Below, one piece after another: positions 62,301 through 64,000 of a DNA stretch of 64,000 nucleotides. The DNA is taken from NCBI GenBank assembly GCA_009841045.1, contig VXMO01000002.1, positions 55,292 to 119,291 on the forward strand. Direction: 5' to 3'. Position numbers and translations under genes: made by a program. Numbering within the stretch: position 1 is the stretch's first letter; every line of letters starts with the position of its first letter. The notes under the pieces were generated by a model, which saw nothing but the letters and a program-made list of their open reading frames with translations, ran no database searches and was not told where the DNA came from. The DNA comes from Dehalococcoidia bacterium (GTDB lineage Bacteria > Chloroflexota > Dehalococcoidia > UBA6926).

Positions 62301-64000
62301 CTGGACTTCGAGACCAAATCCAGCTACAGCGTCACGGTGGAGGTGCATGACGGCAAGGACGGCACTGGCGCAACGTCCACCACCATCGATGACACGCAGA
62401 GTGTGACCATCACCGTCGTGAATGTCGAAGAACCCGGGACCGTCACTCTCTCTTCAGAGACGGCCACAATCCAGGCGAGGGTTCCGGTGACAGCCTCGCT
62501 GGAAGATGATGACATCCCGACCAACATAAGTTGGCAGTGGGCGCGGTCGCGCAGCGCCACCTCGGGGTGGATCAACATCTCCGGGGCAACATCGGCCACG
62601 TTCACGCCGGATGACGGCGATAGTGGTGGCTACATCCGTGCGACCGCTAGCTACAACGACGGCGAAGACACGGGCAAGACGGCCGTCAAGGTCTCCCCTC
62701 GTGTCGGGCAAGCCCCGCCCGTCAACTCAGCCCCCGCGTTCCCGGCAACGGAAAGAGGTACGCGGGAGATTGCAGAGGACGCCGCCGGCGGCATGGCCGT
62801 TGGCGATCCCGTGGCGGCCACAGACTTCAACAACGACCCGCTGACGTACACATTGAGCGGGACGGACGCGGCGCTGTTCACCGTTGACTCGAACACCGGG
62901 CAGATCCGCGTGGCGTCCGGCGCGGAACTGGACTTCGAGACCAAACGCACCCTTCGAGTCACGGTGGAGGTCACGGACGGGGCGAACTCGCTGGGTGACC
63001 CCGACAGCGACGCCATAGACGACCGGCAGAACGTGACCATCACGCTGACCGACGTCAATGAGGCGCCAGTCGTCACCGGCGATGAGACTCCCTCGATTGC
63101 AGAGAACTCCAGCTCAGCAATAGCCACTTATACGGGCATGGACCCGGAGCGCGACACGCTGACGTGGTCGGTCAACAGCAACGACTTCTGGATTTCCCAG
63201 CAGGGCCGACTCCACTTTGCTGAGCCGCCCAGCTACGAGGATGGGGATTCGTACAGTGTCACCATTACGGCCGAAGACGAGGATGGTTTGCAGGACTCAC
63301 TCTTCGTGACCGTTACCGTGACGGACGTTGAGGAACAGGGCGTCGTTACCATCCATCCCCTGCGTGGGTGGGACGGGACGCGTTTCGAGGCCGAATTGGA
63401 TGACAATGACAACCTCGTTGGCAATGCTAACTGGCAATGGCAGCGCTCTTCCAACCGCTCCAGCTGGGGCGATATTTCGGGCGCGACGTCGAATAGCTAC
63501 ACGGCTGGCGCCGACGACGTCAACCAGTACCTGCGCGCCGTCGCCACCTATGAGGACGATCGGGGCAGCGGCAAAGAAGCCTCGCTGGCGCTGGTTGGGC
63601 GAATAAGTGACTCCGCCGATCAACCCGCAACAAACACCACGCCCGAGTTTGCAGACTCCACGGCTGAGCGCTCCATCGGCCAGGGTACCGCCGCGGGCAG
63701 AAACATCGGCGCGCCCATTCGGGCAACCGACACTGATCTGGGTGACATCCTTACGTACTCTCTAGGCGGATCTGACGCTGACCTCTTTGACATTGACCCC
63801 GCGATCGGCCAATTGAAGACCTTGGCCGTCCTTGACTACGACTCGGAAGGTACGAACACCTACGAAGTACAGGTGGACGTCCACGACAGCTTCAACCCTT
63901 CCTACTCCCCGTCAACAAGCGTGGACGCAACTATCACCGTGACCATCACTGTCACCCAGGTAACGCAGCGACCCAGCGGGGGTGGCGGTGGTGGTAGTGG
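56325..64000 (+). CDS. Giant cadherin-repeat surface adhesin, 3' end outside window
   Basis: The ATG at 56325 opens a frame that stays open to 64000 (at least 2558 residues); it is absent from the ORF track. A signal peptide (WVLTVAALGLLVALLLL, cleavage near THA-QQ) and a SwmB-like domain (VVNVDGTSLILIYNELLDESS ... KDLAGNEA) come first. Then come about 16 cadherin-type repeats with calcium-site motifs (VDENT, DFET, SGTDAADF, VNExP). Interspersed are about six Ig-like modules of the W-x-W ... ISGATSxxYT ... YLRATASY type. The window ends in a Gly-rich run (RPSGGGGGGSG), perhaps a linker to a C-terminal anchor. The predicted role is cell-cell or surface adhesion, outside the cell, Ca2+-dependent. 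Confidence 0.9.
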   Translation, partial: MHRNSHSKGASWVLTVAALGLLVALLLLQTPQTHAQQLHDVTVPSLQVVNVDGTSLILIYNELLDESSTPATTDYSVVVGSAAAANPSSVAVRGAEVALTLSTGAAMGDTVTLSYTKGTNPVKDLAGNEAVAETNRPVTNHTGATNDRPVFSSETITLTVDENTASGMNVGSAITVTGNTAGDTLTYSFPSTFFIFTIDSTGQVKTASALDFETVPSHVVPLYVRDNKGPTGGNDSIFDDSIKVTINVNDVNEQPSISGTPFPDVDENTTTVGTYTVSDPDTSDTHTWSIDSDTSTEENQDGSLFQIGSTSGELSFINAPDYETPGSATTPPSNTYQVTIVATDNGSPAMSATYHVVVTVDNVNEPPVITTTGSSHTAITKPEGTLTSEVLATYAADDPENDTLVWSLSGADSARLQLVDATLYFKVSPPDYENPLDQGGNNVYNVIVHVRDTADAIVDDTINVVVTVTNIEEAGSVTLPGTISGGQAVTATLTDPDGTPSNVTWEWSRSDTSSGTFNAISGATSNPYTTVAADVGKYLKATASYTDPHGSGKSATSAASSQVGSGNVDPSFSSMTATRSVPENSASGTNVGNPVSATGGDSDPLHYSLSGDDASSFTIVSTSGQIRTKSGITYNYEGTNSYDVTVSVRDNKDLAGNTDSMTDDSIDVTINLSNVDEAGTVTISGTESGGEELTASVTDIDGTVSNLTWQWALGASASGPFAPISGATSSTYTTVAVDVNRYLRATASYTDPQGSGKSANAVTGQISASNNEPTFDETSPASREVPENSGGSVNVGSPVEASDGDNDTLTYSFGTGGNESLFTIDSGTGQIKTKSGQNYNYESTSAILNVSVRVRDSKDSAGNTNTLTDDTISVIINLTDVNEQPTIETTQTSISVEENQTSVLTYMGDDVDNNGETTDSANTLTWSVESADDGGFFEIGSTSGVLTFKNAPNFEDKQDAGADNVYNVTVTVTDNGIDGARGSSNHLSVSKSLAVTVTDVNETPTLTTAPASATFDENATGVVATYIATDPDATTGTMIWDLQGNDAGDFNITSNVNGTATLTFKSSPDYERPDDTGGNNVYDVTVRVRDNGSPRLEDTQTVAITVNDLNETPVVTGNAGPSFAEIEFDHTATASELVIGTYSATDDDNADNVGLQTITWDVSGTDAAHFSINGSTGVLSFSIEPDFENPSDLADSSMMGASDNMYEVVVEADDGAGESNSVGTFTVTVTVANVNETPEIPLGVPDEDFAEIEWDVPTGDTVDLNVMTYVPRDEEFSTLTQLSWSLAGTDAADFQITEDATTGHGTLSFRNRPNFEDPTDRVNTGESHAADDNMYQVIVKISDGPNTRDYPMTVTVTNINETPGFTAESTGRHADEIEYDSGTTASDLSTIPATVPNQAYWYRFEARDEEGDDITWTITGPDAADFVITEDADFVMTADADESAIARWAIVPDFEMPMGSSTDVGANGYVFTVNASDGTNNSTHEVFVRIFDVNERPEFTGTPETAIALDEHDATLDASFQEPPYAFPTIASYTGRDEEGGVTWSLTGTDAGDFEIDSGGNVTFKETPSFEDPKDSGGDNVYNFNVVVTDILSKTNRRTAMQPVTVTVRDIEETGVIQVSNLDPVVGDTITFTLSDPDGGIDTDAVDISWTLRADGQHINIGGGAATRLMYTVDEDDAGKRLTAEVSYFDRRNADRNLFNRKQVTSGETSPVEADPLPNVKPRFRSGTSRAIEEGETPRNLPERITATDRDGDNLTFGIEAGQDSALFEINASTGQIRSVGALDFETAGSEGLLFITVTLHDGKGLDSNDMVINDDSIDVTTVVSVRVIDVEEEGVVTLSDQEPEAGTQVTATLTDGDGGVTGRSWQWWRSQDGRTGWSPISGATSSAYTPTVNDEDSYLRATVEYTDRRGGGKRAEAITNPVPSENRRPLFPSTETGQRSVDENTRSGQNIGAPVAAEDPERDRLTYTLTGADAAAFTIVTSTGQIRVKDALDFETKSSYSVTVEVHDGKDGTGATSTTIDDTQSVTITVVNVEEPGTVTLSSETATIQARVPVTASLEDDDIPTNISWQWARSRSATSGWINISGATSATFTPDDGDSGGYIRATASYNDGEDTGKTAVKVSPRVGQAPPVNSAPAFPATERGTREIAEDAAGGMAVGDPVAATDFNNDPLTYTLSGTDAALFTVDSNTGQIRVASGAELDFETKRTLRVTVEVTDGANSLGDPDSDAIDDRQNVTITLTDVNEAPVVTGDETPSIAENSSSAIATYTGMDPERDTLTWSVNSNDFWISQQGRLHFAEPPSYEDGDSYSVTITAEDEDGLQDSLFVTVTVTDVEEQGVVTIHPLRGWDGTRFEAELDDNDNLVGNANWQWQRSSNRSSWGDISGATSNSYTAGADDVNQYLRAVATYEDDRGSGKEASLALVGRISDSADQPATNTTPEFADSTAERSIGQGTAAGRNIGAPIRATDTDLGDILTYSLGGSDADLFDIDPAIGQLKTLAVLDYDSEGTNTYEVQVDVHDSFNPSYSPSTSVDATITVTITVTQVTQRPSGGGGGGS

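Noticed and set aside
56457-63726. Many minus-strand ORFs (up to 197 aa) opposite the end of the window
   Set aside because: They lie antisense to a continuous plus-strand cadherin-repeat frame with clear domain motifs and are composition shadows.
1-64000. CRISPR array, prophage or complete insertion sequence
   Set aside because: No regularly spaced identical repeats, phage genes or transposase with terminal repeats were seen; the only recombinase-like gene lacks an evident catalytic motif.

Overview
This window looks like a piece of a Chloroflexota genome, probably from the SAR202/Dehalococcoidia side and perhaps from a marine or sponge-associated organism. That is an inference from gene content: a DUF2298 membrane protein next to a TIGR03663/Agl23-like glycosyltransferase, a membrane-anchored sulfite-oxidase-fold protein, a tandem CaiB/BaiF CoA-transferase, a one-chain kinase-regulator, and a mono-modular methylating PKS. 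No rRNA, plasmid, phage module or CRISPR array is visible. One tRNA gene (Ser-GCT) is present.

Layout. 1-6.5 kb: a tightly packed plus-strand cell-surface glycan operon (DUF2298 protein cut by the left edge, Agl23-like transferase, flippase-like protein, FAD oxidoreductase). 6.5-11 kb: minus-strand RidA, MidA-type methyltransferase and a two-subunit 2-oxoacid:ferredoxin oxidoreductase. 11-22.3 kb: metallo-hydrolase, unknowns, a Rieske-fold protein that has lost both His ligands, tRNA-Ser, miaB, a molybdopterin membrane protein, DUF1385, ribosomal proteins L31, L27 and L21, a phosphoesterase, and a large serine-recombinase relative without a recognisable catalytic serine. 22.4-35.3 kb: an in-frame RlmD-Maf fusion, acyl-CoA genes, a CopD-like protein, AddB/AddA-like helicase-nucleases and a VOC protein. 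35.3-46.9 kb: a lipid-type PKS locus on the minus strand (PKS of about 3170 aa, discrete ACP, phosphopantetheinyl transferase, alpha/beta hydrolase). 47-51.4 kb: SulP transporter, MetE-like protein, MarR regulator, methyltransferase. 51.4-64 kb: a signalling and surface region with two copies of an apparently structured RNA leader, a coiled-coil membrane protein, a secreted Pro/Thr-rich protein, a GAF-PAS-HK-REC-winged-helix protein, and a giant cadherin-repeat adhesin that runs off the right edge. The supplied ORF track does not list the adhesin.

The two observations I rate highest are these. (1) Two homologous elements of about 175 nt (51468-51642 and 53340-53511, minus strand) lie 5' of two different genes. 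They share a promoter with PhoB-like GTTAC direct repeats 11 bp apart, and three helices in which differing bases mostly compensate. The gene next to one copy encodes an OmpR/PhoB-type regulator fused to its own kinase. (2) The PKS ends in a complete KS followed by both AT-flanking linkers joined together, as though the AT had been cut out precisely. No ACP or thioesterase follows in cis, but an ACP, a PPTase and a hydrolase are encoded immediately downstream.

Many genes overlap by 1-4 nt (ATGA, GTGA or TGATG), so several compact operons are likely. A dispersed hairpin repeat with a near-constant 11-nt loop occurs five times at gene ends and leaders.
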